This document shows positions 11,321 to 24,106 of a DNA stretch of 64,000 bases, piece after piece (position 1 is the stretch's first letter; every line of letters begins with the position of its first letter). The notes beneath the pieces are model-generated. The model was given only the letters and a program-made list of their open reading frames with translations. It had not been told where the DNA came from and made no database searches. The translations under genes and the position numbers were made by a program. Origin of the DNA: Rostrohypoxylon terebratum (Eukaryota; Ascomycota; Sordariomycetes; Xylariales; Hypoxylaceae); assembly GCA_022497145.1 (NCBI GenBank), contig MU385861.1, positions 251,934-315,933 of the forward strand, given 5' to 3'.

Positions 11321-12316
11321 CTCTAAAAGTATTTATATCATCGGCACGAGTCTGACGAAGATGAATTCACGAAACAGGTCTAGGACCCAGGTATTGTGAT
11401 CCATGAAACATGTATCACGAACCACACGAAGATTGTACGTGGCAGGTTGAAAACCAAGTTAGTTTCAAAATTAAGATCGATGGCTTCATTTATCCAAGTG
11501 TATTATATCCAAAGAGGAGAGTGCGAAGAGATGGAGGTAGGCAATTACGCTGTAAGAGACAAGATAAGGTGAATGTTTAGTGATTTGCAGCTTCTTAACA
11601 AGTGAGTTTAGGTAGGGCAGGTAGGGGTACCGGCACCTACAGGCTAGGGTCCCCAACGCACTGGCCAATTATGTAATACCTGGTCTTAAGGTTAAGGTTG
11701 CTCACGAGAATTACATTACAAGTAGGAGGTAGGAGTAGGTATTAGGTATTAGTATAGCGACTCAAACGTACCTGCCCATTACATACATATGATGAAGTCA
11801 CCACTGGGCACCTGGCAATTGATAACTTAAAAAGGTATCGATAAATTTTTAGGTGTGTAAATTCCAGCTTTTCCGTCAAGTTCTGACGTCTTGAACCTAT
11901 TAGAAATGCGATAATAATAAGATAAGAATCGTGTGGAGTCTTGTTGGATTAAAGTGGATAGGGTATATGTGTGTACGACGTAGTATGTACGAAGTAGTAT
12001 GCTTGATCATCTAATTGGAGAAAAATAAATCTAATATCATAGTTTGTTCTCGTTCTCGTCGTCTATTCGATATAGATACCAAATAATATGATCGTATGCC
12101 CAACCAAAAACATGAAATCAGGAATATCGCCTGCTAGAGAAAGAGAGGAACATCCATCGATCCGTCGACGTGAAAAAATAAATGTCGGCCGATGCAAGCC
12201 ACCATCAAAATGGCGACACCTCACATTACACATTACACAAACATCCATGGATAGCGGATAGGGGCATAGGGGCGGAAAGATGCCGGTGAACGCCACATGG
12301 CGTTTGCGCAGCCTCC
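11321..12316. other. Intergenic region, nothing gene-like
   Basis: About 1 kb upstream of the chromodomain gene start and downstream of the next minus-strand gene. Contains AT-rich sequence and short TAGGTA motifs near 11725-11775. No coding region is supported. Confidence 0.5.
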
Positions 12317-13249
12317 CTAATATCGGTATTCATCATCTGTGCTCCTATGTCCGCTTGATCTCGGCTTGTTGTCATTCCGCTCGTCATTGAGCCAATCCTC
12401 TACGTTTTTCCAGCTGCGCGCCCCCAGATCGACTTCTCGCTCGACGCCACGGTTTCTAGCCAGGTGATGATCGCGTTCTTCCCAAGGGTCCCAGTCTCTT
12501 TTCCAACCGTAGCCATCGCCGCCGCTGCTGTGTGGGCGCGTAGCAAACTCGCGTCTTTCAACTACGTCGGGATCTGGTTTCCACTTGCGCTCCCACTTCT
12601 CTTGCTTGATCTTCTCTTTCTCGCGGTGAACTTCTAGTCGCTTCTCCACCGCGTTTGCACCCAGCGCGCCTACAGCGGCTCCGACCACGGTACCGATGAG
12701 TTGGTTGCGACTGTGGTCCGCGTCATCATTGTGACTGTTATATTTGCTTGTAGCATCGACTGCTTCCCTAGCAGCTAGACCACCCACAAGCGCACCCAAC
12801 ACACCGATGCTCAGACCAGCAGTAGTGTCGCTAAACGTATTATCAACGAAGTTCCGCGTCTTCTCGATCGGAGTCCGCGCCCGACCGTCGTCTGAATCAT
12901 CCGTATCGCCGTCTCGATTGTATCCTCTTTCCTTTCTCCTTCCGCGACTGCGCCGACGATATTCGACCGGGGGCGGCAAGGATCTTGGCCTAGAGCGCAA
13001 GTCGATAACTTCCAAGTTGTTGGACGACGACCGAGGTGGGTGGTTTGTCGTTTGTGGCTCATAGGTCAATTGCTTGAGTGGTGGAGACGGCGGTGGGGCG
13101 TATTCGTATTCTGGGTTCTCTGGAGCTGCAACTCGCCGGGCTTCCTCATAACTTGTAGGATAGTCGCCGCCCGCATATGCGTATTCGGGCGATCGCTCTC
13201 TGTGCCGGGTCGATCGCCCGTGGGAATAGCCGTCGTCGTAACGCGACAT
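12317..13249 (-). CDS. Hypothetical glycine-zipper-like charged protein
   Basis: Single-exon ORF of 310 aa from ATG 13249. The N-terminal half is disordered and rich in R, S, P and Y (including an RRRSRGRRKERG run). It is followed by two glycine/alanine-rich hydrophobic stretches, GLSIGVLGALVGGLAA (about 145-160) and LIGTVVGAAVGALGANA (about 185-201), that look like a glycine-zipper membrane hairpin. The C-terminal third is highly charged (KEKIKQEKWERKWK) and ends in an acidic, tyrosine-containing tail. This composition is seen in uncharacterised fungal proteins. No enzymatic motif is visible and its function is unknown. Codon use and the length of the uninterrupted frame support a real gene. 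Confidence 0.75.
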   Translation of the reverse strand: MSRYDDGYSHGRSTRHRERSPEYAYAGGDYPTSYEEARRVAAPENPEYEYAPPPSPPLKQLTYEPQTTNHPPRSSSNNLEVIDLRSRPRSLPPPVEYRRRSRGRRKERGYNRDGDTDDSDDGRARTPIEKTRNFVDNTFSDTTAGLSIGVLGALVGGLAAREAVDATSKYNSHNDDADHSRNQLIGTVVGAAVGALGANAVEKRLEVHREKEKIKQEKWERKWKPDPDVVERREFATRPHSSGGDGYGWKRDWDPWEERDHHLARNRGVEREVDLGARSWKNVEDWLNDERNDNKPRSSGHRSTDDEYRY

Positions 13250-15329
13250 CGTTATTTTTATTGGTAAGAAGGTTCCGCAGGTGTATTTGCTAACTGTCGC
13301 AACAGCTTGCGGGAATTGATATTAAGTAGAGGTATACGGCTCGATGCGTCAAGTCGTAGTATATCGAGGTATATCGAGGTATATCGAGTACTTGTGAAAC
13401 TAAACAGAGTTGTAGAAACAAAAATTCCAACAGTAATACGTACAAGCCTTGTGACAATCTTATTATACCAAGGCAGAGGCAGGTGATAAGAAAGCGCTCA
13501 TGCTGTACGGGAGAATAAGGCAAACGTGGTAGCCCGTACTGCCCGTATTATTCGTATTATTATCTCACCGGGTTATTTTCTGCCTAGGCTCAGGGCGCAG
13601 TAGATAGGTAATATGCAAGTGGAAGAGTAACGAGTCGGAACCAACAGCAGAATCATTAATATTAATTATTAGTAAGGGCTCTCGTGAAATATTACCTCTG
13701 CTCCCACGCCATTGTATTGTGCAGTCCGATGCGATAGTTGATACGTTGATACGCCCAGAGAGGTAGCAATGACTCGGGAATCGACTCCCTTGAATCGCTT
13801 GGGCAACTATTACATGATGTATCTTGGGGGGGATCAAGTTGGATCATATTCAGTTGCCTGGTCACTGACGGGTGACCATTGGTGGGGCTATAAGCATATG
13901 ATGTCACGGGCTCCAGTAGAACACTTGATTACATGCATGTGGCCGACGAGGAGCGTCTCTTCAAAGTTTACGTAAATGCCAAGAACGAAAGCGCAAGATG
14001 CTTCCCGAGGTCCGTAAAATAAACGTCAACCTGTCGCGGATCCCGCGGGGTTGCTTCCCACCTTTACTCACCTTACTTCCTGCCTGCCCCTACCTAAACC
14101 CCCTATTCCTCTAAGTTCCTCTGTCCAGTCAGCCAGTCAGCCAGTCAAACCCAAAATCATTAATACTCTTTAGACATTCATGGATATTTTACCTATTACT
14201 CATAAATTAAGAATATTAAGTAACCTTGATATCTGACCAGAAGTGAATGAACATGCAGGTACCAAACGAGCAAAGCCCCCAAAAAGCAAGCCTCATCAAG
14301 CCTATCACGTATCACACTGAGACACCTACGATTATATAATTGCTTTTCTAGAGCCTTGCCACTTGAGCTTCGGAGTTCCGACGACGTGACGCTTGGCACG
14401 AGGCATTTCTCTAAGCGAACGTATGAAATATCATTCTTAACACGGTAGAAAGACACGGTTTATTATAATCAGACTTAATTGATCCATCACTATCTAATCT
14501 CAATAACGAAAGCCTATTGCAATCGTAGTGCGATGACGAAACCAATGTCTCAACTTCCTATCCGAATACCTGTAATCCAGGAAAGTTGTCGAAGCCGGCG
14601 GGAAAGGAACGAAGAGCTGTAGTCGAGACGAGAGACCAAGTGATGTATGAGAATCGAGGAAAATGAGAGAGTAAAGAAACGAACAAGGCATTGGCATGAG
14701 TTACACTGATAAACCAGTAAACTCTTGACCACCTCACCAAAAGAGCAGAGCTAAGTCTCTAGCTCAAGGCTGAGGGAAGGGGATATCAACGCCTACTTCT
14801 CGTAGTACATGTACGAAAGGAGGCTAATCCATTAAGTCGAGATGCCGCCCACAAGAACGAAGAAACCCGAAGAAATGCGAAAGAAAAGGAAAACCCATTG
14901 AACCAAACGGCGTGTGCAAGACTCAAACCGTGGTCAACCAAGCGACATCTTCCAAGCTAATTCCATCTCTTCAAAACTTGCCAAAGGATCCTATCATCGG
15001 TACCGAAGGTCCTTCTCGGGGGATGGAGCTGGATAATGTCGTATCGAAATGCAAAACAAGAACCGAGAACCGAAAACCGAAAAACTGAAAAGCATGTCCC
15101 CTATTCAGTAATAATAGGGAACTGGGTATCTGACGAACGAGACCAATGAGACCGATCCTGAGAAAAGAAAGGCGTATGTACAGGTAGACCTCTCCTCCTT
15201 TAACGAAAAAGGTATGATTGGTAGAGGCTATGTAAAATCATTCATTGTTGTCTCGTTAATTCGTCACTTCGTAACCCCAAAACGCCAACACGAAAAGACA
15301 AACGACCCTAGAACAGCGACCGCAGTATC
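13250..15329. other. Intergenic region of about 2 kb
   Basis: Upstream region of the glycine-zipper gene and probable 3' untranslated region of the next gene. It holds a three-unit ATATCGAGGT repeat at 13361-13388 and a CAGTCAGC repeat near 14125-14148. The several 60-90 aa frames overlap one another on both strands and show no domain features. I see no gene. Confidence 0.5.
13361..13388. repeat. ATATCGAGGT tandem repeat
   Basis: Nearly three exact copies of a 10-bp unit about 110 bp upstream of the start codon at 13249. It may influence the promoter or may be neutral. Confidence 0.7.
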
Positions 15330-18197
15330 TTACTGGAACTGCTTCTGGTCCTGTTCTTCGCCCATAGGAAGGTTCGATCGCAAGGGATCGTAGGTCTTAG
15401 GCTCCAAGATCGGGCCGCTGAAGTCGCGTTCGTCCTCCGGGACGTGGATCTGATTCTTGACGCGGTACTCGCCGGGATATCGTCCCTTGGGCGGACTCAA
15501 ACCCTCGTTATCGTGCGTCTCGGGCACAAAGCCCTTGTTGGGGGCAGGCTCGGCACCAGCGAAGGCCTTATCGGCATAGCGCTTGCGGCGCGCGTCGTCC
15601 TCGCGCTCAATCACGACCTTGAAGAACTGCGACACCTCCGCCAGAGGCACCTGTACAGATTCAGGGCTGTCGAGCATCACCAGCAGACCCTGCGCGTCGA
15701 GGATGTGCTTCGCGACCACCGAGTCCGGCTGGCAGTACGTGTGGATGCGCATAGCGCGTGCGTTGACCTTCATGCCGTATAGGCAGCCCTTGATGATATC
15801 AGGGTCCGTCTGGTACGGGCCGTAGAAGCGGAAACTACCGATGTGTTGTGCTATCATATCGATCTGGGTCTCGAGATCGTAGCGGAATCCGACAACCTTA
15901 GGACGACCCTTCTGAGCCCACGCGTCGCTGATCTTGGCGTGGATGTGGGGGTTCAAACGTCCGCTGTGGAGCTGCAGATTGATGTACGCGCTAAGAGCAT
16001 TGCTCAGGATGAATTCGAGTTCGCAGTACAGAAGAGACTGCTCGCGGGGGTCTAGCGAGATACTCAGCTCGCGTGCCGTGGTCGCGCGATGCTTCTCGCC
16101 TCCTCGAAACTCGGACATCTCGGCTGCCTGTGGGAGAGAGAAAAACGTCAGTCCTCAATTCCAAACAATATAATGAACAGAATAATGTCAGAGTGAGTGT
16201 CTCATGTGTTAACTAGCACCGCATTACACTGTACATAAGATACGTTACAGTATAAGGCAGTGCCAATTGGTACATGGACCACTTATTCCGACTCGGTTCT
16301 AAGTGAGTAGGGATCTGGGGAGGGTAAAGAATACTTACAATCTTGCGAGCAGTCTTCTTGAAGGCGCCAACAATACCCAAACCTTCCTTCTTGACCATAG
16401 GTTTCTGCTCAGCAGTGTCCTCGAGCCAACCCTTGTGGCCGATCATGGTCTTCGTACGCATTCGAGAATGCATCAAGTAAGGCGTAAGGGGCGTGAACAG
16501 AGGGGTCACGTCCTCCTTGAATCGAGACTTGAGGGGTGTACCCTCGTTCGAATGGCCTAGGGATACTTGATCACCAGCGTGCATCATCTCGGAAGGATGG
16601 CCCTGCTCCATCGCAGGAGTAGATTGAGAGTGCGGGAGTCCACCGCTCATGGGCGATCCGACATCAAGCTTGTCGCCCTTCCAGGCGGCGTAACCCTGCA
16701 AGATGCTGTTTGCACGTCCCATCATCTGGTTCTTGGTAGGCGCGTAAAGGGGACTAGGTGAAGGTTCGTTGTAGTAAGGCAAGGGAGTATCGTCCATGTA
16801 CACCGAAGAGCTGCGATACTGCGTAAACTTGGGGCCGCCCTGGCCGTCCTGTCCCTGCTCAAGACCAGGTGAGACGATAGGGTTTTGCACAACTCGGATG
16901 TTGCTACGTGCCCCCAATCCAAAGCTGCTGGTTTCATCCAGCTCAAGGGGTGCAGGGCGACGTCGTGCCTGGGCATCCGCCGAGGAAGAAGGCTCAGGGG
17001 AATTGTGACGTGAGACGGATCGAGAGTGGTCACGTGACTTGTCTTGACGACGTTTGAACATCTCACCCATCTTATTCATAGTAGTACTACGAGGCAAAAA
17101 GGTTGACGCGGTAGTCTCAGCGACGGGGCTGAGGCCTTTGTCACTTTCCTCCGACTCGAGTTCATAGACCTTCTCGCGCTTGCGACCGCGGTCGGGTGTA
17201 GGGTCTCGAGCAGCTTGCTGAAGGCTCTGCTGAGATGCCGTGGTGCTATTGGCACGAGTATGGCTAAGGGTATGCGGCATCTTCTTAACCAGCTGAGGCT
17301 GATTCATGCCGAAATCCACAAGGTGGGGGAGTTGAGGTTGCGATGAGACGCGCAAGTGGAAGGGTTGTCGACCAGGCTCGTAAGCGTCGCTGGTCTCACC
17401 ACGGGGCTCTCGAGGAGCGGTTCGGCCGCGATTGGCGTCCATATCGATAGAGGTAACAGAAGATAGGGTTCCTACGATACGATCGTATCTAATTTCGTGA
17501 GTGTGTTTGTCCCAAAAAACATTATGGCATCGGTAGATAATACTCACCTATCAGGAATGTCAAAAAGAACTCGCTTGCCGTTGTTGCTGTCACTGCGGGG
17601 ACGAGAAGATGTTTCTTGTAGAACGGGGGAGGCACTGCGCGACCGAGGAAAATACCAAGGCCCCGCGCTCGTAGAGGATCGAAAACTCTCTCGAATATCT
17701 TGGTCGGGGACCGGGCTTAGCAGGTCAGGGCTGGGAGCACGGTTAAGCCAGTTCTGAACTCGCTGATTGGGATCTAGAGAGGGTTTAGTGTGAGTCAAGA
17801 AGATGAAAAAATGAAGAAGTGCGGTGGTGGGAAAATGAGAAAGAAGAAGGAAATATTGGAATATGGGAAGCCTAGATTATTAGGTGATATGGTGCAAGTA
17901 ACTTGCCAGCTGTGGCAGCCCACCAATCAATCCATTCAGTCTGACGGTGGCAAATGCCTATTCACACAAGCAACGATGGTTAGCCCTAGAGGTGTTGGTG
18001 AGTATATAGGTACTGCTTGTCGTAGGAATACGGAAGTGCCATACCTAAATCCTCAAGAGCGTCTTCATTATTCCCATCATCCGTCGGCATTCGTCGCGAC
18101 AGCATGTTTGTTTGCTGCACCGAACACGCTTATATCATCTCTACATTGCCTACGTCAATGACAATCGTGAGCGTGACTTACCAAGAGTGGGAAACAT
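15330..18197 (-). CDS. Conserved-looking fungal protein of unknown function
   Basis: Four-exon model, 18197-18182, 17773-17548, 17488-16339 and 16127-15330, spliced to 729 aa. The introns are 408, 59 and 211 nt. The first exon is only 16 nt and encodes MFPTL, continuing exactly in phase into DPNQRVQNWLNRAP. Residues about 1-460 are low-complexity and rich in S, P and R. The C-terminal 250 residues look well folded (TARELSISLDPREQSLL, FRFYGPYQTDPDIIKGC, MKVNARAMRIHTYCQPD), followed by a charged tail. The folded part looks like a strongly constrained domain, but I cannot name the family. No catalytic motif is evident. The third intron lies immediately before the folded domain, where an internal methionine could give a short isoform starting MSEFRGGEKHR. 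Confidence 0.75.
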
Positions 18198-18576
18198 GAT
18201 CCCGGACGAATCGTCCTTCGACATGGCGAAAAAGATGGAGTGTAGACACTAATATCGCGTTAGATCTTCTACAAGACGTATCGAAAAAGAAAACGATGAC
18301 AGGATCCTTCTCAAAGGCTTCTATGTTGCCTAAAGTCAGTAGACGCACCTTGGCAGTGAAGACAGACCGTTGAACAGGATAGTTGAAAGAGATTCACGAT
18401 TTTTTATTGACAGTGGTCAGTGCAAGAAGTGGTTGTAAAAGAAAAGGTTTGAATAAATTTCGGTGAGGATCATTAAATATACTCGTCTCGTACCAAGTAC
18501 ATAAGTAACAGACAATTCTCACAGTGCATGGCCGTTCCTTCCTTCCCAGTGAATGAGCTCGTCGTCCCCAAAATTC
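18198..18576. other. Intergenic region
   Basis: About 380 bp between two minus-strand genes. It should hold the promoter of the 729-aa protein and the 3' end of the next gene. Nothing else is seen. Confidence 0.45.
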
Positions 18577-20755
18577 CTATCCAACTATTTCTTTAAATTT
18601 CCATGGACCAAGTCTCTCGACAGTTGCCTCTTGAGACATCCTACCGGAACAATGTCCATCCTTAGATTCCACACTAGCCGGCTCAGCAAGCATTGAGACA
18701 CCCTCATTCTTGCCGCTATTGCAATGGAAGTTATGGACTTCTAAGGCTCTATCCACGCTGCCGCAGCCGAAGTTAGGTGTAGGCAAGTCACTATCCGATT
18801 CCAACTCCACCACAGTAACCTTCCGATGCGGCGTTGGGTTTTGCAACCCAGAGTTCTCTACCGGAAGTGTAAACTCGATATTTTGAAAAAGTAGAGAATC
18901 CGGACGGCGCAATGCACACTTTTGCCTACAGTATCCATGAAAAAGTCAGCATTTATTCCCATCCAAGTACTATGAGTTTGATACGCGCCTTCCCGTCTTC
19001 GGTGACTCAGCCCCACTAGAAGTTCGGAGCATAAAGTCTCCCCTAGCATCTGGAATTGAAGCCTCGTTCTGCTGTAGCTTCGCAAAAATTTCCCCATCTA
19101 TTCTCCGTGGTATCATTACGCTCTGGTCGCCATACTGAGGCTGATTTGAGGTGGTATAGTGGAGCGATCTCTGGGTACGGTCGTCACCCTCACCCTCCAG
19201 TGCTCCCCCTAAGCCAAAAATGATCCCTTGTCTCTTTGTCGAAGTTCGCTCTAGGGAGATGTTATTTTCACGCATTTTCTGCTTTTCCTCCTCACGTCCA
19301 CTCCTGGAGTTGAGATCCGTTGCATCTTGACTAAGAGCGCCTACATGAAACCTTCTAAAAGTTATAATCGGTTCCCGAGAGATCCATTGGTAGTCTAAAC
19401 CTCCATCAAATCCCAGTTGTGGGGTAAAGGGGCCACGAAACGACCAAGACTGTTCTTCATCTAACAGTCCGTGTGTTGCAGCTTCCACTATTGTATCTGT
19501 AGCCTTCGATTCAGCAGTAGGCATCTGTCTCAAATATAGGGACTCGGGTAACGATTCACTGGCCTCAACCAGTAGGTATTTCCTAGCAAATATTGCATTC
19601 GGTACTTGGAAATCAGCTGGGAGAGGTACCGTAGTAGCATCAGGGTCGCAATATTTATCGCGGGGTCGTAGAGACGTCTGCTCAAATATATGAACACCTG
19701 ATCTCCAGGTACGCCGTTTTTGTGCCGTTCCAGGTTCGCGTTTATGCAGTGAAATCCTATCTGCTAGTTTATAGAGAAATCCAAACCCTGGTGAGAGACG
19801 TTGAAGTCCTTTTCGTTGGCTGGGCGAATTAAGAAGATTATCTGCGGTCCCTGGGGGTGATACTTCACTGGGACGATCTAAGGACGAAATTGGTACGTCT
19901 CGCTCTTCTATGAGCCTTCCTCGAGTCGCGTACTTGCTATCCCATTGCCTCTCATGGAATTCTTTCGGGTTTGGACTATTGAGGGGACGGGTTCCTTCAT
20001 TTCGCGAAGATATATACAGCGTATGGTCGATCATCCAGGCTTTACGGTGTCGTATACAGCTAGGATCAACCGATACCCTCTCAGTTGACGGAGATGAGTC
20101 GGACAATACAAAAGGATATCTGTTTGGATGCGTCGATCTCCACCGCGAAAGCCGCTTAGTAGGAATGATTGACGATGTGATCGTGGTCATATGAGGAACA
20201 TGAGGAAGTTCAAGGTCAGCCTAAAGACTCAGGTTAGCTTTCGTTCCGAGTTGATAAGATTGTGCCATGCTAACATATCTACGTAAATGGTCATGTTTCC
20301 ATCGCTGGAAGGCTGCACCCGGGTCATCTGTATGTTCGCAGTCGACCTCGATCAGTTCATAAAGCACGCCACCCGCAAGATCGAGGTTCTCATCGCCAAG
20401 GTGTTCCCGTAAAATCAGAAAGATCTGTAACGGTTCATCAGAGGAGAATTATTTAATTAAGCTACGGATAGCGGACCTGCTGGACGCCATCTTTGTACTG
20501 GTAGTTTCTCGGGATATGTGCACAGTATCTCACAAGCACATTGCGGCATTCTGGACAATTATGAGTCAAGGACTACTACACGAGCTGATGGGTAAATGTC
20601 ATATACTTACTATCCTCATGGTAGCCAGTCCGATTCAGATTATGAATGCCAGACCGTTTATGTGTAATATCACCAATATCGAAGGTAGAATCCTCTTCGT
20701 CATAGGGAATATGGAACAGTTCTCTGGTGGCATGGGTGCTTGATCCTCCTGCCAT
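18577..20755 (-). CDS. Hypothetical multi-exon protein
   Basis: Five-exon model: 20755-20611, 20550-20477, 20424-20275, 20220-18985 and a last exon ending at 18577 (or 18791). Introns of 60, 52 and 54 nt join in phase. The third ends with a good branch site and acceptor (GCTAACCTGAGTCTTTAG) and leads into ADLELPHVPHMTTITSS, so the ATG at 20190 is probably internal. The second intron has an atypical donor (GTCCGC). The last junction is uncertain. Donor 18984 can use acceptor 18919 (about 648 aa, serine/acidic tail) or 18926 (about 579 aa), and both stay in frame. The N-terminal part contains VLVRYCAHIPRNYQYKDGVQQ and a segment rich in leucine and acidic residues (LREHLGDENLDLAGG). The rest is polar and looks disordered. 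I do not recognise a family. Confidence 0.55.
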
Positions 20756-21487
20756 GTCGCAAAAAATGGGAAAATTATTGTAGATCAGTGTAAATAGGTG
20801 CTGGGATACGCTATTGCTGGAGGGTCAAAGCATAGAAGGCTTTAAGGCCAGTACCATCAAAACTCATGGAGCTGGTGGCTGAAAGTTGGAGGACGATAAA
20901 TGTTTGAAGTTGTTGAGACTTTCTATGGGATCGACTTGCTCTCATGAGTTAATTGTTAATTCCTTCTACAAGTCGCAATGCTCCTGCTTATAATTCTACC
21001 TGGATAAGTCAAATAAATTGGAAGCGCAGGTTGGAATTAAACTCTTAAACTCTATTATGCAGAGGGAGCTGTTTCCAGAACTGTGACTCCTGATAGAGTT
21101 CTGGAGGCACGGTCGCATATCAGGTACATACATACCTAATACCGACCTCCAGTACATGTAGGCAGGTACTATGGGCGTAAAGGGGCGGCATGACGTTATC
21201 TCATCATTTACAATTCTCCAATTCTAAGACCGAGAGTTGGTGAGTACCTAGGACCTAGGTAAGATCAACAATATGTCGTGTATCTACTAGATAGGGGCGT
21301 ATTAAGATACATGTAGTTTCTTGAAGCATTCTAGGCAATGTTATTTGAATGTTATTTGTACAGCATGAGGTATTCATTCCTGGTGATTGAACCATCATGA
21401 CAACTCTCTTCGTATAGGTAACGCGAAAGTAACAGCCAGGGGGTATACTCGTCATAACCAAATTGACGCTCAAGCATCGCAATATGT
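20756..21487. other. Intergenic region
   Basis: About 730 bp containing the upstream region of the 5-exon gene and the 3' region of the flavin monooxygenase. TAGGTA/ACCTAGG motifs occur near 21125-21165 and 21244-21262. No gene is seen. Confidence 0.45.
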
Positions 21488-23555
21488 TCATAGTTGGGCT
21501 ATCGCCTCACCCAACTTTTTCGTACAGAAAGCACCGAAATATTCGTTCAAGGCGTCCACAGTCCCGCTGCCCTCAACCAAGTCCGTAACGATACCCACGT
21601 AACCATCTGGTCGAACGACGACGACGCCACCCCTCTCTTGGTCGAGACCCATCTTAGCATGAGCTGCGGCATCCGCATCAAGCACACGGCGGTCCCATCT
21701 GTCATCGGCGTAGACGTGGTCGCGATATCGAGCAAGCGGATTCGGCACGTCTCGTACGATCTCGATCTGATCCCGTCGGGCAGCAAATATAGTACAGAGA
21801 GTAAAGAATAAACTGTGGGGGTTATGCATCTCGTGGTGAGAGACAGAGTCAATATCTGATCGAAGATAGGACCCATAGAACGACTTTTTGTTCCCGATAT
21901 GCAAAGCGAAATCCTTCAAGGCCTTAGAGGTAACAGAAGGTTTACCAGCAAAGATGTATATACGGAACGAGCCGTTGAGCGGAACCTCTTGTTCCAAGTG
22001 CACAAGATTAGCGTCCACAACCCGCGTAACGTCCGCATTGATCATAATTCGTCCTGTTCGTAATTTGGTTTCTTTAGGATGAATCAACGATGACTTTGCC
22101 GGATGAGCTGGCGACCAATTCAATGCATTGGGTTTATATGCCACGCCATAGCCGCTAGTAAACTCGCAAGCCTCCTTGAAAGTTTTCACGAACTCATTAT
22201 CTTCGACCTGGGCACTAGTCTGTTCCGATGCTGCCTGGACCTCCTTCGCAGCTGGCGGTCGTTGCGAAAATAGCTTGGCATATTTGTTGTCGAAGGATAG
22301 CAGAGTCTCCGCGACATCTTTGCGTTCTGGTTCGTAGGTTGTCAAAATAGCTCGGTCTGCAAATCCAGCTTCGACAGCGTGAAGTTTCCAGGCCAGGTTG
22401 AGAGCATCCAAGAATGCCGTGTTCATACCTTGACCGGCTTTGGGCTATAGAGCGGGTTAATATGATTACTAGATTAAGGGTATCAAGACCTTACGCTATG
22501 TGTATGGCATGCATCGCCACCTAGAAATACCCGATGATCAATTGTGTACTTATCCGAAATGCCTTGCCCGATAGGGTATACCGAATACCATTCCACGCGT
22601 TCCCACTCAATCAAGTACGGGTCAAGAATTCTCTTGGCGGAGGCTTGGACTTCTTCTGCCGTAGCGGTCTTGCGCGGACTCCAATCCGCATCCGTCGATG
22701 ACGCAATTTGGATATATAATCGAACCATGTTTTCTTCGCGAGGGATCACCATGACCGACCCATGTTGAGAATGTATCGTACATTTCATCTACGGTCCGTT
22801 AACTCAAGCCATCTCCAAATAATGAATTGTGACCAACTTTGATATCCGGGAAATCAGTTTTTACGACACCATCTATGACGCCCCAGACATGCGAAATGGG
22901 ATCCTTATGCGTGATCTTGATGCCCAACTGATCCCTCACGGTAGATCTAGCGCCCTCGCCGCTGAACAAGTATTTAGCTCGGACGGTTTCCTGACGACTT
23001 CCGTCGATATGCTCGAGATATACCTCGACGGGATATTCCGGATCAGCACTCTCATCTGACTTGAAACCCCTGATGGACCACTGCCGTTGAATCTTCACAC
23101 CGTTCTTTGCAAGGTCGGAGATGAAAACACGCTCGATTCGCCCCTGGTGTAGTAGTGTTGTAAAAGGATATCTTGCGTCGATGAAGCTCGGGCAACTTGC
23201 CCAGGTGCCAGTTCTTACGATACCCTTGCCGTCTTGTGGCGGGTCCCAAAAGGCTACCTCGAATACTCTGGCGGGTTTGTGTGCCATGATGGTAGACTTC
23301 AAGCCCATGTTTCGAAGGAGATCTAAGGAGCGAGGTTGAATACCATCTGCACGTCCTGTGGGTGTAGGTTCGGCTCGGTTGTCAATATGCTTAATACTGT
23401 ATCCCCATCTTGCGAGACATGTCGAGAGCATGAGACCAACAGGGCCAGCTCCAACGATGACTAGACCTGTTAGCGGAACACAAAGGCCGATGGTGGGTCA
23501 ACTTACCGATGTCATAATGTGATGAAGTAGGTCTTTTTGACGACCGGCTCTCCAT
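21488..23555 (-). CDS. FAD-dependent phenol 2-monooxygenase-type hydroxylase
   Basis: Four exons, 23555-23507, 23460-22838, 22788-22495 and 22444-21488. Introns of 46, 49 and 50 nt give 640 aa, the normal size for the fungal phenol hydroxylase family. Splicing restores the FAD-binding fold DIVIVGAGPVGL near the N-terminus and the second flavin motif VFLGGDACHTHSPKAGQGMN around residue 315. The active-site region and the C-terminal thioredoxin-like dimerisation domain (about residues 440-640, including VVVRPDGYVGIVTDLVEG) are complete. Such enzymes hydroxylate phenols or related aromatics using NADPH and O2. The actual substrate may be a catabolic phenol or an intermediate of a secondary metabolite. 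No ring-cleavage dioxygenase or backbone enzyme lies nearby, so it appears to act alone. It is flanked by long AT-rich DNA on its promoter side. Confidence 0.92.
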
Positions 23556-23644
23556 CGTCGTAAGTAGAATATAGATGGTAATTTAGAAATCTAGTGGTAC
23601 CAAGGAGTTGAGCGACGTTGATGTAGCCTATTATGTAGGACAAC

Positions 23645-23656
23645 CTTATATCAAAT
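23645..23656 (-). promoter_or_regulatory. TATA-like element upstream of the monooxygenase
   Basis: Read on the minus strand the sequence is tttgatataagg, about 90-100 bp before the start codon at 23555. This fits a TATA position in fungal genes but is not proven. Confidence 0.3.
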
Positions 23657-24106
23657 GAGAGGCAAACAAAAAAGTAATCAGAGTGTGTGAGCGTTCGCTC
23701 TTTGTCAGGGGCTGTTAATAAAGATCGAAGAAATGAGAGACACGGTAACGGCAGTGCTGCAATGAATGGTGAGAGTTGAGAACAGAGCCGGCGAAAGGGG
23801 TATAATTTATCTTGTGTAGATTACAAACAAGAACGACCGAGGCTGTATACCGAGAAGATAAGCACTTTGAGCCATGAGGTCTGCACTAGTCGCATCTAAC
23901 GGCAGGGACATCGGGAAGTGTGCCACGTCTACCAAAGTTATTACCGTCAAGGCGCATCCCATACAGCTGGGAATGTATAGTAAGTACGTATAAGCGAGAT
24001 CCACGGGTAGGCGAGGTAGGCAGGCTTTCATTAGATCTTCATCAGGGGTCAAAACTACCTACAAGATATCATGAAGAGTAGTAATGTATGACATATACGA
24101 GGCACA

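Noticed and set aside
21488..23555. Phenol hydroxylase as part of a biosynthetic gene cluster
   Set aside because: Neighbours are unrelated hypothetical and housekeeping genes, with no synthase, P450, transporter or local regulator beside it.
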